64,000 nt of DNA from Spirochaetales bacterium (GCA_024233935.1 JACKOY010000001.1:62001-126000); one strand, 5' to 3'. Shown: positions 1-8,761, counted from the stretch's first letter. The notes: a model not told the origin generated them from the sequence alone. Numbers and translations: made by a program.

Positions 1-2
1 AG

Positions 3-1448
3 TTGTTCGTGCGCGACCGTGTGCGACTGCTTTTGGATCCAGGAGCTCCTTTTCTGGAGATCGGTCTATTCGCCGGCCATGAGGTCTACGAGAGTGATAC
101 TCCTGCTGCGGGCATTGTTTGCGGCATTGGCGTTGTGGAAGGCGTCGCCTGCATGATTGTAGCCAACGACGCGACCGTAAAGGGGGGCACCTATTTTCCA
201 CTGACCGTGAAAAAGCACCTGCGTGCTCAGGAGATCGCGCTCGAAAACCACCTGCCGTGTCTGTACCTGGTCGATTCGGGCGGAGCGTTTCTACCCATGC
301 AGGACGAGGTTTTTCCCGACCGCGAGCATTTCGGTCGTATCTTCTTTAATCAGGCCCGTCTGTCGGCGGCCGGCATTCCACAGATCGCCGTCGTCATGGG
401 CAGTTGCACAGCCGGTGGCGCCTATATCCCGGCCATGTCCGAAGAAACCATCATCGTGCAGGGCACTGGCACGATTTTTCTGGGTGGTCCACCGCTCGTA
501 AAGGCGGCTACCGGCGAAGATGTCACGCCGGAGGATCTGGGCGGCGCGGACGTGCATACCCGCCGTAGCGGGGTCGCAGACCATTTCGCCCACAACGATG
601 AAGAGGCGCTGCGCATCGCCCGCCGCATCGTACGCAATCTGAACCGCCCGCAACTCATGCGGCCCGATCCTCAGAGTCCGCCGCCCCGTTTTGCAACGGA
701 CGAATTGTACGGCATTATCAACGAAGACCTGCGTCAGCCCTACGATGTACGGGAAGTCATAGCGCGTATCGTCGACGGTTCTGTGTTCGATGAGTTCAAG
801 GCGCGTTACGCCGAAACCGTCGTGACCGGATTTGCGCGGGTGTACGGCTTCCCGGTGGGAATCATTGCAAACAACGGGGTGCTTTTTTCCGAGTCCGCAC
901 TGAAAGCCACACACTTCATAGAGCTTTGTGCGAGCCGCTCCATCCCACTCTTGTTTCTTCAGAACATCACCGGCTTCATGGTGGGTCGGCAGTACGAAGC
1001 CGGCGGCATCGCCCGTGACGGCGCCAAGCTCGTAAACGCCGTGAGCAACGCGGCGGTCCCGCGCATCACGGTGATCATTGGAGGGTCGTATGGCGCCGGC
1101 AACTATGGCATGTGCGGTCGGGCGTATTCGCCGCGCTTTCTGTGGATGTGGCCCAACGCCCGGATCTCAGTTATGGGACCCGAGCAGGCCGCCTCAGTCT
1201 TGTTGACTGTCAAACAGGATCAGCTGGCGCGTAGCGGCAAAAGTCTTTCTGCGGAAGAACAGGCCGAATTTCAGCGGCCGATTCTGGAAGAATACCGGCG
1301 GCGTTCGGACGCGCTCTATTCGAGCGCCCGACTCTGGGACGATGGCGTGATCGACCCGGCCGACACGCGGCACGTTGTGGGCCTGAGCCTCGCCATTTGC
1401 GCCGGCGCCCCCCAGGCCGAAACTCGCTTCGGCGTTTTTCGCATGTGA
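3..1448 (+). CDS. mccB: Acyl-CoA carboxyltransferase, MccB-like beta subunit (5' partial)
   Basis: Biotin-dependent carboxyltransferase subunit that moves carboxyl from carboxybiotin to an acyl-CoA, most likely 3-methylcrotonyl-CoA in leucine breakdown. Two crotonase-like halves are visible: GTYFPLTVKKH near residue 61, SGGAFLPMQ, GSCTAGGAYIPAM and FLGGPPLVKAATGE in the N half, then NITGFMVGR, GGSYGAGNYGMCGRAY and MGPEQAASVL in the C half. MccB proteins are about 530 aa; 481 aa are seen and the frame is open to the left edge, so about 50 N-terminal residues lie outside and the TTG at 3 is not a true start. Substrate (methylcrotonyl, geranyl or propionyl) is inferred from overall likeness only. 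The biotin carboxylase partner is not in the window. Confidence 0.9.
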   Translation: MFVRDRVRLLLDPGAPFLEIGLFAGHEVYESDTPAAGIVCGIGVVEGVACMIVANDATVKGGTYFPLTVKKHLRAQEIALENHLPCLYLVDSGGAFLPMQDEVFPDREHFGRIFFNQARLSAAGIPQIAVVMGSCTAGGAYIPAMSEETIIVQGTGTIFLGGPPLVKAATGEDVTPEDLGGADVHTRRSGVADHFAHNDEEALRIARRIVRNLNRPQLMRPDPQSPPPRFATDELYGIINEDLRQPYDVREVIARIVDGSVFDEFKARYAETVVTGFARVYGFPVGIIANNGVLFSESALKATHFIELCASRSIPLLFLQNITGFMVGRQYEAGGIARDGAKLVNAVSNAAVPRITVIIGGSYGAGNYGMCGRAYSPRFLWMWPNARISVMGPEQAASVLLTVKQDQLARSGKSLSAEEQAEFQRPILEEYRRRSDALYSSARLWDDGVIDPADTRHVVGLSLAICAGAPQAETRFGVFRM

Positions 1449-1453
1449 GCGTG

Positions 1454-2368
1454 CTACCAGCTGCCGGAAGCGCCGCCGCCACCGAAGCTGCCCCCACCAC
1501 CGCTGAAGCCGCCCCCGCCGAAGCTTCCTCCGAACCCGCCCCCGGATCCGGAGAAGACCGATCCACCGCCGCGTCCCCGGAAATTGTGGCCGAAAGCGGC
1601 AACGCAAAAAATGACAAACGCATAGGTGAGCGCGGTAAAGAACGCGAAGAAGAAGAGCGCTATCAGAAAGCACAGAAATGCAAGAATGCCCGATCCCAAT
1701 AACCGTTTGCCGGTCGAAGCCATACGCAAGAGGGCCGAAGCGATCAAGGCGATGACGAAGCAGGCCAGGAAGAAGAACTCCCCTCCCTCCTGATCCCGTG
1801 AATCGGTTGTCGCAGAGGGCTCGGGCAGCGGCTCTCCTTCGATGCGCGCACCGATTGCTTCTACACCGGCCTGAATGCCACCGCCAAAGTCCTGCTCGCG
1901 AAAGTGCGGCGCCATAATGTCCGCGATGATGCGCTTTGCGGTGATGTCCGGTATGGCGCCTTCGAGTCCGTAGCCCACTTCAATGCGCATACGACGGTCG
2001 CTTCTGGCAACAACCAGGATCACGCCATCGTCCACGTTGCCGCGCCCAATCTGCCAGGCCTCCGCTACGCGAATGCTGAACTCTTCGATCGGCTCGGGGC
2101 CAGTGCTCTCGACGATCAGCACGACTACCTGGCTGCCCTTGCGTTCCTCGAGACCTTCTAGATAAGAATCAATGGCCTGTCGACTGCCCGGGTCCAGGAG
2201 GCTGACCGTATCCACCACGCGCCCGGTCAGCTCTGGAACCGGTACGAGATCCTCCTGGGCGCTGAGCCCCTGACCCGCCAGGAGCGCCAGCAGCAGTACA
2301 ACAACGCTGATATGCCGGCCAGGCGGGCCGGGCTTGAACGAGCGCAATAGTTGCCTGGCAGCGCGCAC
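1454..2368 (-). CDS. TPM-domain (YgcG/DUF477) membrane protein
   Basis: 304 aa. A basic N terminus and hydrophobic stretch (about residues 20-37, ending LSAQ) look like a signal peptide. A TPM domain follows (about 45-170: VVDTVSLLD, VVVLIVEST, DDGVILVVARSDRRMRIEVGYGLEG). Hydrophobic helices lie at about 205-260, and the tail is Gly/Ser-rich, ending in GASGSW. This layout is typical of YgcG proteins. It lies 8 bp downstream of lemA; LemA-TPM pairs are a recurring bacterial arrangement with an undefined envelope role. No enzymatic residues can be assigned. Confidence 0.85.
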   Translation of the reverse strand: MRAARQLLRSFKPGPPGRHISVVVLLLALLAGQGLSAQEDLVPVPELTGRVVDTVSLLDPGSRQAIDSYLEGLEERKGSQVVVLIVESTGPEPIEEFSIRVAEAWQIGRGNVDDGVILVVARSDRRMRIEVGYGLEGAIPDITAKRIIADIMAPHFREQDFGGGIQAGVEAIGARIEGEPLPEPSATTDSRDQEGGEFFFLACFVIALIASALLRMASTGKRLLGSGILAFLCFLIALFFFAFFTALTYAFVIFCVAAFGHNFRGRGGGSVFSGSGGGFGGSFGGGGFSGGGGSFGGGGASGSW

Positions 2369-2376
2369 GCCAGGCC

Positions 2377-2970
2377 TCAGTTGAAGTTCACTTGAGGCGG
2401 TTGCGAAATCTGTTCCTGGTTCTCCGGTTGAAAGTTCTCTTTGCGGGCAAATCCAAAAATGCGCGCCGTGATGACATTCGGGAATGTTCGGATGGAGACG
2501 TTGTATTGCTCGACCGCCTGGATGAAACGCCGCCGGGCAACTGCGATACGATTTTCCGTGCCTTCCAGCTGTGCCTGCAAATCCCGGAAGTTCTCGTTAG
2601 CCTTCAGGTCCGGATAGTTTTCCACAATCAGCATCAGTCGCGAAAGGGCCGAAGACATCTGCGCCTGGGACTGCTGGAAAGCCGCGAAAGCCTGCGGGTT
2701 GTTGATCAGTTCGGGAGTGGCCTGTATGGAACCCACGCGCGCCCTCGCGGAAGTTACCGCTTCGAGGGTTTCACGCTCATGGGCCGCGTAGGCCCGCACC
2801 ACTTCCACCAGGTTGGGGATCAGATCGTACCGCCGCTGGTATTGGTTCAAGACCTCGGACCAGGCGGCATTGACCGCTTCATCGTTGCGCTGGATGTCGT
2901 TATATCCGCAACCGGGAAGAGCTCCCGCCAGAAGTAAGACTCCACAGAATGCGAGAGATTTTCGGATCAT
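2377..2970 (-). CDS. lemA: LemA family lipoprotein
   Basis: 197 aa. The signal peptide ends in a lipobox (ALPGC), so it is probably a lipid-anchored periplasmic protein. The LemA core is clear: NDEAVNAAWSEVLNQYQRR, then DLIPNLVEVVRAYA and AHERETLEAVTSARA, all helical, and ENYPDLKANENFRDLQAQLEGTENRIAVARRRF. A good Shine-Dalgarno (AGGAG, about 7 nt away) precedes the ATG. It is the first gene of a two-gene operon with the TPM protein. Molecular role is unknown across the family. Confidence 0.92.
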   Translation of the reverse strand: MIRKSLAFCGVLLLAGALPGCGYNDIQRNDEAVNAAWSEVLNQYQRRYDLIPNLVEVVRAYAAHERETLEAVTSARARVGSIQATPELINNPQAFAAFQQSQAQMSSALSRLMLIVENYPDLKANENFRDLQAQLEGTENRIAVARRRFIQAVEQYNVSIRTFPNVITARIFGFARKENFQPENQEQISQPPQVNFN

Positions 2971-3054
2971 GCTTTACTCCTGAGACCGCCTGTAGTCTGT
3001 ACAGACTCGAACCGCCTTCCGGGGCGTGGTCAACTAAAATTCCCGGCCAACGGA

Positions 3055-3915
3055 ATGACATTCCTCGACTATCCGTTCTCTCTGAAAGACTTCGATATCC
3101 CGGCTCTGATCAACCGGATGCTGGTCACGCTCATGCTGGCGCTGCTCATCTTCGCGCTGCGCTTTTTTTTCATAGTGCTGGCCCGTCGCAGGCACAGCTC
3201 CCGCGCACAACTCAATCGCTGGCGTCTGACCAGCCTCTATCTTTCTTTATTTACGCTGATCGTGATCGCCCTGCCGCTCTGGATATCTTCGCTGCAGAGC
3301 GTGATGGCCTTCGTGGGAATCTTTGGGGCCGGCATCCTGATTGTGATCAAAGAAGTCATACTGAACGTAGCCGGGTGGTTTTATATCATTGTGCGTCGCC
3401 CGTTCGACGTAGGCAACCGGGTGAAGGTGGGCGATCATATAGGCGACGTGCTGGAATTGCGGCTGCTGGATTTTTCCATGATTGAAGTGCGCCACCGGGA
3501 GGACGGCGGCCAGAGCACCGGACGTGTCCTGCATATTCCGAATTCGCTTCTTTTTACCCAGCCCCTCGCCAATTCGAGCAAAGAATTTTCATTATATTGG
3601 AACGAAATTCGGGTGCCGCTGACTCCGGCCAGCGACTGGGAGCGCGCCCGCGCGATCGTTCTGGAAGTCGCGGCCAGCGTTGTGGACCGTGTGCATGAGT
3701 CCGACGGGCGCCTGCGGGCGGCCGAAGAACGCTACGCCATCCACTACGCAGCGCTTGAACCGAGTGTCTTTGTAGAATACCGGGACAATGCAGTCTGGCT
3801 TTTCCTGCGCCACCTGTCGGAACCACGGAAGGTTCGCCTGATTACGGACCAATTCTGGCGCACCTTTTTGGCGCGGATCGCTCTGGAAGAAAACATCACG
3901 CTTTTTTCGGGTTAA
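3055..3915 (+). CDS. MscS-family mechanosensitive channel
   Basis: 286 aa small-conductance mechanosensitive channel type. Three hydrophobic helices are visible (about residues 16-40, 60-82, 84-112). The third carries small residues (GIFGAGILIVIKEV) as in the pore helix, and is followed by the beta domain signature RPFDVGNRVKVGDHIGDV. A mixed C-terminal region makes up the rest. Length matches E. coli MscS. Divergent from the lemA pair. Expected to release solutes on hypo-osmotic shock; ion selectivity cannot be judged from sequence. Confidence 0.88.
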   Translation: MTFLDYPFSLKDFDIPALINRMLVTLMLALLIFALRFFFIVLARRRHSSRAQLNRWRLTSLYLSLFTLIVIALPLWISSLQSVMAFVGIFGAGILIVIKEVILNVAGWFYIIVRRPFDVGNRVKVGDHIGDVLELRLLDFSMIEVRHREDGGQSTGRVLHIPNSLLFTQPLANSSKEFSLYWNEIRVPLTPASDWERARAIVLEVAASVVDRVHESDGRLRAAEERYAIHYAALEPSVFVEYRDNAVWLFLRHLSEPRKVRLITDQFWRTFLARIALEENITLFSG

Positions 3916-3959
3916 AAAAAGTCTCAAGCCCGACCGGCACCCCTTCCGATTGGTTCGAT

Positions 3960-4487
3960 ATGCAGGTTTCCGGTCTTGAAAGAGCGCTCGGTCGTGTTCA
4001 GAGCATCATGGATCGCTTTGTGCTATCGCCGGCGACCACGGGAGCCGGGCCGGAGTCCCAGCCCCGTGCCAATCCAGAACCAGAACAAACGGCTCTACGA
4101 ACCGGTTTTGGGGCCGAACTTGACCGTATGATTGAGGCCGAGTCCCTGCGACAGGGTGTGGCGCCCGATCTGGTGCGCGCTATCGTTCAGGTGGAAAGCG
4201 GCGGGCGCACAGATGCGCGCTCCCGGGCCGGAGCGATCGGTCTTATGCAACTCATGCCGGGAACTGCTTCCATGCTGGGCGTGGATCCGGAAGATCCCGC
4301 TCAGAATCTCGCGGGGGGCGTGCGCTACCTGCGTGACATGGCCGCACAATTCGGCGACCTTGATCGTACACTTGCTGCCTACAATGCCGGCCCCGGCGCT
4401 GTGCGACGTTTCAACGGCGTGCCGCCTTATGCCGAGACGCAGAACTACATCCAGAGCATTCGCCAGATCCTTGACGAGCGTGGCTAG
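3960..4487 (+). CDS. Lytic transglycosylase (SLT domain)
   Basis: 175 aa. The C-terminal SLT domain (about residues 55-170) contains the catalytic Glu in AIVQVESGGRTDA, the GAIGLMQLMPGTA motif and LAAYNAGPGAV, so it should cleave murein glycan strands. The first 50 residues are polar and Pro/Gln-rich with no evident signal peptide, unlike periplasmic Slt/MltE. Small SLT proteins lacking signal peptides are sometimes flagellum- or secretion-associated; that is inference. It overlaps the next gene, also of lysozyme-like fold. Confidence 0.88.
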   Translation: MQVSGLERALGRVQSIMDRFVLSPATTGAGPESQPRANPEPEQTALRTGFGAELDRMIEAESLRQGVAPDLVRAIVQVESGGRTDARSRAGAIGLMQLMPGTASMLGVDPEDPAQNLAGGVRYLRDMAAQFGDLDRTLAAYNAGPGAVRRFNGVPPYAETQNYIQSIRQILDERG

Positions 4488-5106
4488 CGCGGCGCGCCTC
4501 CGGCCCCCGGCGTTCGTACTGGTTGGCCTTCTTTTTCTTTTTCTGCCTGGCTGCCCCCGCAATAGCGAAGACGCGACCATGTTCCGATTGTACCATGCCC
4601 TTCATGAAGATATTGAACAGGCGACCCGCGGCACGCCCGTTCGTCCCGCCTACCTTGCCGCCCTGATCAGCCTCGAATCCCACCCGGCCGGTAACCCCGA
4701 CAGCAGACGTTTCGAGCCAGCCGTGTATCGCGGCCTCGTTGATCTGCGGGATAGCGGCCAGGCCTGGGGCGGAGTGCAACGCAGTAAGATTCGAAGCGCA
4801 AGCGACGCTCGCCTGCGTGCGCTGGCCACGAGCTACGGGCTGACTCAGATTATGGGGTACCACTGTCTCGAATTGGGCTGCTCAATCGAGGACCTGACCG
4901 CCGCCCAGCAGCTCTACTGGTCGGTGGCCTACATGCGCGTTCACTACGAGCAGGAACTACAGCGGAGCAACTGGGAGCGCTGTTTTCGTATGCACAACAC
5001 GGGACGCCCCGATGGAATTCCCAACCGCCGGGACTACGTGGAGCGCGGCCTTACGCGAATGTCCTATTACGAGCTCTGGGAAGAGCGACAGGGTAGTCTG
5101 TTTTAG
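4471..5106 (+). CDS. Putative lysozyme-fold lipoprotein
   Basis: About 211 aa from a TTG at 4471 (a GTG at 4480 is equally possible; both overlap the end of the upstream SLT gene). The hydrophobic signal VLVGLLFLFLPGC ends in a lipobox. The mature part carries ALISLESHPAGN, with a Glu placed like the SLT/lysozyme catalytic residue, and SYGLTQIMGYH, which resembles the GLxQIMG motif of N-acetylmuramidase/SLT folds. Likely an outer-membrane murein-cleaving or murein-binding lipoprotein cotranscribed with the SLT gene. Family assignment is from motifs only. Confidence 0.62.
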   Translation: MTSVASAARLRPPAFVLVGLLFLFLPGCPRNSEDATMFRLYHALHEDIEQATRGTPVRPAYLAALISLESHPAGNPDSRRFEPAVYRGLVDLRDSGQAWGGVQRSKIRSASDARLRALATSYGLTQIMGYHCLELGCSIEDLTAAQQLYWSVAYMRVHYEQELQRSNWERCFRMHNTGRPDGIPNRRDYVERGLTRMSYYELWEERQGSLF

Positions 5107-5235
5107 TGCGGTCACGCACTCCGGGCCGTCTGTCCGGCCCAATGCTTGTTATCGCTTGCCTGGTCGTGTGACCCATGTCCGGTTCGCTTCAAAACGAAAA
5201 CGCGCCCGGACAGTAATCCACTGTCGCTTCGAACC

Positions 5236-5658
5236 TTATTCGTCCTGGCCGTAGCGGCCGGCTCCCAGAAACGAAACCGCCAGGCAAACAACGGCAATCA
5301 GGAAGGGAAATTCGAAGTGTGACTGACTGTCAGATCCATCACGATTGAAGATCATCCAGAAGTCGTTGTGCGCGAGAGTGTGTACAACGATGGCGATCCC
5401 GAAAAACCAAACCGCCGAAACGAAAGCCGCAAGGCGCACCTTGACGCCGATCACCAGAAACAGCGCGGCTCCTACTTCGACGGCTATCGTGCCCAGCCCC
5501 ACCGGCCACTTCAAGGCCTGTCCAACGATGGCCCCTGTTCCGTCCACAAAGGCTCCGACAATCAGCAGTTTGGGCAGTCCATGCGCGAGTAGAATAAGAC
5601 CAACGGTCACGCGCAGAATTGTCGCCGCAAAGGGGCTGTAGTTGTTCAGGAATCTCAT
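5236..5658 (-). CDS. DoxX family membrane protein
   Basis: 140 aa with four hydrophobic helices. RVTVGLILLAHGLPKL in helix 1 and VEVGAALFLVIGVKVRLAAF later are the typical DoxX pattern. Family members are small quinone- or redox-linked membrane proteins of diverse role. Monocistronic here, between the lysozyme-like gene on the other strand and the flaA terminator. Substrate cannot be inferred. Confidence 0.85.
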   Translation of the reverse strand: MRFLNNYSPFAATILRVTVGLILLAHGLPKLLIVGAFVDGTGAIVGQALKWPVGLGTIAVEVGAALFLVIGVKVRLAAFVSAVWFFGIAIVVHTLAHNDFWMIFNRDGSDSQSHFEFPFLIAVVCLAVSFLGAGRYGQDE

Positions 5659-5710
5659 TCAGGCCTCCGGTGCCGGGGAGGGTGCCCTCCCGTTCGCATA
5701 GCGTCAAATC

Positions 5711-5744
5711 AAAACAAAAAGGGCGCCGGTTTCCCGACGCCCTT
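5711..5744 (-). terminator. Rho-independent terminator of the flaA operon
   Basis: Read on the minus strand, a stem AAGGGCG/CGCCCTT (5719-5744, loop about 12 nt with some internal pairing) is followed at once by TTTTTGTTTT. It starts about 25 nt after the stop codon of the second flaA gene and points the same way. Confidence 0.8.
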
Positions 5745-5769
5745 CCAACCCAGGACGGTTGCGCGCCTT

Positions 5770-6855
5770 TTACTGGCCGCCGCCCCCGTTGTTGGCTCCT
5801 TGCTGCCGTGGCTGCATGGCCGGGGTCTGCTCTGCCGGGCCTGGCGCGTTCTCGCAGTTGCTCAAACTCGGCCAGTGATCCGGATAACGGGCGTTCTGGC
5901 GGATCAATGAGAACAGGCGGTTCTTGCGCTCACAGTCGTTGCGATCAAAGTCAATCGCAGCGCCATCGAAATGCACCTCGAAGATGTCCGTCAGGACCCG
6001 TAGCTCATCAAAGAACACGTAAACCGGTTCCAGCGATGTTTCCGGTCGGGCGCGGATCTTAAACTGTCGGAATACCAGAGTCTTGATCTGCGGAAAAGAC
6101 TGCACATCTTGCGGTATGTTGGTCGGAACCGTGGTTGTCATTGGACGCCAGCCGATAAAGTCGATCGACCCAAAGCGCAGAATGTGTGTGTCTCCGCGCC
6201 AGTCTTCGATCCAGCCTTCCAGGTCGTACTCGTTTCCGCGGCCCATGACCCAGACCGAGATCTTTTTTACGACGCCCGGCATGTCAATTCCGCGCACACA
6301 ATCGATCATGACCGGCCGTGAGGTTTGACGGGTCGCCGATTGTGCCGCATCTTCGTAGCACGAGGTATTGCGGTAGTCTCCGCGACGGGCGGATTCTTCG
6401 TTCAGGTACGGTCGCACACGCTCAATGATGTAGTGGTCGACCATCGGTGGGCGCACGGTCACGACGTTGTAGCCCGGAAATGTGAAGGCAAACTTCACGC
6501 CGAGTATGTGCGCGTTTTCATAACCGTCATTGTAGCGGATGTCCCGCGGAGTGCCCCGAATCAACTTTACTTCGCGTTCGGCTTTTAAGTTAGAAGCGGC
6601 GGGCTCGTAATCGGCATCGGGGTTCGTCTCATTGGCGTTGGTCACGACTTCCCAGCCGTAACCTCCACCGGTATAGTCCGAGTCCCAGCTTTCGATCGTG
6701 ATCGCGCGCAACTCGCTCGATTCCACGTCGCTGCCGATGGCGGTCTCCACGCCGGCCTGGACGTTCGCGGTGCGCGAGAAAAGAACCAGCGCAGCGGCGG
6801 CGCCCCCTACCAGCAGAGGTACTGTGAATTTTCTAAGGTGCCTTGTAGTCTTCAT
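5770..6855 (-). CDS. flaA: FlaA-type flagellar filament sheath protein (larger, FlaA1-like)
   Basis: 361 aa from the ATG at 6855, which has AAGAAAGG about 8 nt upstream; longer readings only add a poor N terminus. A signal peptide (KFTVPLLVGGAAAALVLFS) indicates export to the periplasm, where spirochaete flagella lie. The domain matches spirochaetal FlaA: HILGVKFAFTFPGYN, ISVWVMGRGNEYDLEGWIEDWRG, LRFGSIDFIGWRPMTTTVP and YVFFDELRVLTD. The tail is Pro/Gln/Gly-rich. It follows the smaller flaA gene by 43 bp and ends at a terminator. FlaA proteins coat the filament and affect its shape. The 1 versus 2 designation is inferred from size. Confidence 0.88.
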   Translation of the reverse strand: MKTTRHLRKFTVPLLVGGAAAALVLFSRTANVQAGVETAIGSDVESSELRAITIESWDSDYTGGGYGWEVVTNANETNPDADYEPAASNLKAEREVKLIRGTPRDIRYNDGYENAHILGVKFAFTFPGYNVVTVRPPMVDHYIIERVRPYLNEESARRGDYRNTSCYEDAAQSATRQTSRPVMIDCVRGIDMPGVVKKISVWVMGRGNEYDLEGWIEDWRGDTHILRFGSIDFIGWRPMTTTVPTNIPQDVQSFPQIKTLVFRQFKIRARPETSLEPVYVFFDELRVLTDIFEVHFDGAAIDFDRNDCERKNRLFSLIRQNARYPDHWPSLSNCENAPGPAEQTPAMQPRQQGANNGGGGQ

Positions 6856-6898
6856 CGCATTAACCTTTCTTGGTTTCTTCCGGACCTCAAGCCCGCTC

Positions 6899-7681
6899 TC
6901 ACCAGTTGTCCTTGATTTCGGCTCCCGGATAATCCTGTTCACTCCGGTCTACGAGCACCTTGAGGCCGTCCACGTAGAAGTAGAAGGTGCCGCCCACCTC
7001 ATGATGGTCGCTCACCACAAACAGACTCACGAAATGCAGGTTGCGGTCGAGCAGGGCAAAGCGCGTGCTCTGCGGCAGCCAGCCGGGAACCGTCACAGTC
7101 AGACGGCGCCATCCGAAGAAGTCCAGGCGTCCCAGGCGCAGCTTATGGATGCGTCCGCGATAATCCCGCAGTTTGATGAACATTGTGTGTCGGAAGTTGC
7201 GGCCCAGAACCCAGACGGAGAACTGGCGCGCTTTGCCCCGAATAATGAACTCGTGCGGCGGGGAGATTTCCACGCGGTCGAATCCGCGGTCTTCAAAGTA
7301 GGTCTTTACGCCCAGGATATGGTTAGGGTTCTGCGCGTTCTGATTGATCGAATAGGCTTCCCCGGGCGGCGGACGCTCGTGCTCGTCGTCAGCGGAACGA
7401 ATCTCGCCACGCTGAACAATCTTGAGGATCTTGGTTTCCCCCAGCGGGCAGGTCGCTCGGGCAATCCAGTCTTCAGCCTCTTCGAAGTTCTCCAGTTGTT
7501 CCCAGTGCAGGCCAACCCCGAGGTCAACAGACTGCTCTTCCGGCGCATTCGGATCGGCCTGACCGGCCTGCTGGTTGGGCTGTTGTTGTTCGTTCTGGGG
7601 TGGTTGTTGCGCCAGGGAAGGCGACAAGAACGCCAGGGTACTGAATAGAGCGAGCTTAATTGCTAACGCCTTAGGCTTCAT
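6899..7681 (-). CDS. flaA: FlaA-type flagellar filament sheath protein (smaller, FlaA2-like)
   Basis: 260 aa from the ATG at 7681 (AGGAG 9 nt upstream; an in-frame ATG at 7687 is also possible). Signal peptide LALFSTLAFLSPSLAQ, then a Gln/Pro-rich linker, then a FlaA domain parallel to its neighbour: HILGVKTYFEDRGFD, FSVWVLGRNFRHTMFIKLRDYRG, LRLGRLDFFGWRRLTVTVP and FYFYVDGLKVLVDRSE. First gene of the flaA operon, below a sigma-28-like promoter. Tandem flaA genes are characteristic of Leptospira relatives. Confidence 0.87.
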   Translation of the reverse strand: MKPKALAIKLALFSTLAFLSPSLAQQPPQNEQQQPNQQAGQADPNAPEEQSVDLGVGLHWEQLENFEEAEDWIARATCPLGETKILKIVQRGEIRSADDEHERPPPGEAYSINQNAQNPNHILGVKTYFEDRGFDRVEISPPHEFIIRGKARQFSVWVLGRNFRHTMFIKLRDYRGRIHKLRLGRLDFFGWRRLTVTVPGWLPQSTRFALLDRNLHFVSLFVVSDHHEVGGTFYFYVDGLKVLVDRSEQDYPGAEIKDNW

Positions 7682-7749
7682 GGTCATGAGCTCCTGCATA
7701 ATCACCGCAGGCCCCCGCTCGGGGCCCACGCCGGGTAAGTCACTACTCT

Positions 7750-7777
7750 GTATCGGATTTTGACCTGGGAAACTTTG
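7750..7777 (-). promoter_or_regulatory. Sigma-28 (FliA)-like promoter of the flaA operon
   Basis: Read on the minus strand: CAAAGTTT (7770-7777), 12 nt, then TCCGATAC (7750-7757). The flagellar sigma-28 consensus is TAAAGTTT-N11-GCCGATAA, so 7/8 and 6/8 positions match with 1 nt extra spacing. It lies about 70 nt upstream of the first flaA start. Seen by eye; not tested. Confidence 0.6.
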
Positions 7778-7846
7778 GCCTTTCCAGAATTTTTTGGGCC
7801 ACCGCGATAAGAGCAAACAAAAACGACAGGGTGGTTTTCGGCTGTT

Positions 7847-8761
7847 TCAGGCGCGCGGCTCTTCGATCCGTCGCACCATCTCACGGGTCAGGGCTGTGAA
7901 TTCCTTGCGCGTTTCGGCCAGGCGTTCCTCCCGCGAATTGTAGATATTATGTCGTGTGCCCAGCAGTTCCGCTACCCCAATGCGATCGAAAATCATGGTC
8001 TCAAAAAGCAGGTTTTCGTAGTTCAGTTTCAGTTTGTGGCTTTGCTCCTCGTGCTCGCGCACCAGGTGACCTCCCGCCTGACGCACCCGGTTACGGACAA
8101 TACCCAAAAAGGACGCTGTCGAACGCAGCCCGCGCTCCTTTGTGTCTTTCTGCATGTTGCCGATGTGCTGCAGAATGAACGGAATTCCATAGCAGGAGAT
8201 AAAATCCGGAATTGTGGGCACCAGGTAGTAGTCACTGGCGACGATGGCGTTGCCGGAAATGAGGTAGATGTTCGGGGGGCAATCGAACAGAATGTAGTCG
8301 TAGTGGCGCCGAATGGGCGCCAGGGCCTCCTTCAGGATTGTAGTTCGCTTGAAGTAGAACTCTTCCATTGAGGCGATATGGCGGGGCTTGCGGGAGACCA
8401 AACGCATTTCGTATTCCGGCAGGTCCAGATGGGATGGCAAGAGGTCCAGGCCCGGAGTATTGCCCGGCATGCTGTCCCAGGCTCGATCCAGGGCATTCTC
8501 GATGATCCAGGAACGGTCCAGTTGCGGCTGCTCGGTCTCGAAGAACGACTGGACCAGGTTGTTGATGGACCCCCGGCGTTCCAGCCAGTCGGCCCAGTAG
8601 TGCTCGTCAACGGTCGAAAGCGAGAGACTGCATTGGGGGTCCAGATCGACCATGAGCACGCGCTGCTTCATGAGCGTCGCGAGCCCCACGGCGAGCTGGA
8701 GCGTGATCGTTGTCTTGCCCACGCCGCCCTTGTAGTTTATTATAGAAATAATTCGCGCCAT
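7847..8761 (-). CDS. ParA/Soj-like P-loop ATPase
   Basis: 304 aa. Deviant Walker A KGGVGKTT near residue 11, VLMVDLDPQCSLS (Walker A'), and YILFDCPPNIYLISGNAIVASDYYLV (Walker B region) are clear. This is the ParA/MinD dimerising ATPase family that positions DNA or cell machinery. No ParB gene is adjacent, so chromosome partition is not supported. It lies 70 bp upstream of the flaA promoter on the same strand, which raises (without proving) a role in locating an envelope or flagellar structure. The C-terminal part (after about residue 210) is basic and helical. Confidence 0.85.
   Translation of the reverse strand: MARIISIINYKGGVGKTTITLQLAVGLATLMKQRVLMVDLDPQCSLSLSTVDEHYWADWLERRGSINNLVQSFFETEQPQLDRSWIIENALDRAWDSMPGNTPGLDLLPSHLDLPEYEMRLVSRKPRHIASMEEFYFKRTTILKEALAPIRRHYDYILFDCPPNIYLISGNAIVASDYYLVPTIPDFISCYGIPFILQHIGNMQKDTKERGLRSTASFLGIVRNRVRQAGGHLVREHEEQSHKLKLNYENLLFETMIFDRIGVAELLGTRHNIYNSREERLAETRKEFTALTREMVRRIEEPRA

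Noticed and set aside
5107..5141. Two hairpins after the lysozyme-like lipoprotein gene
   Set aside because: Stems GTGCG/CGCAC and GGGCCG/CGGCCC are present but without a T-run, so not called as a terminator.
6698..7648. Long plus-strand reading frame opposite the flaA genes
   Set aside because: Composition is a shadow of the two flaA genes, which have signal peptides, family motifs, promoter and terminator.
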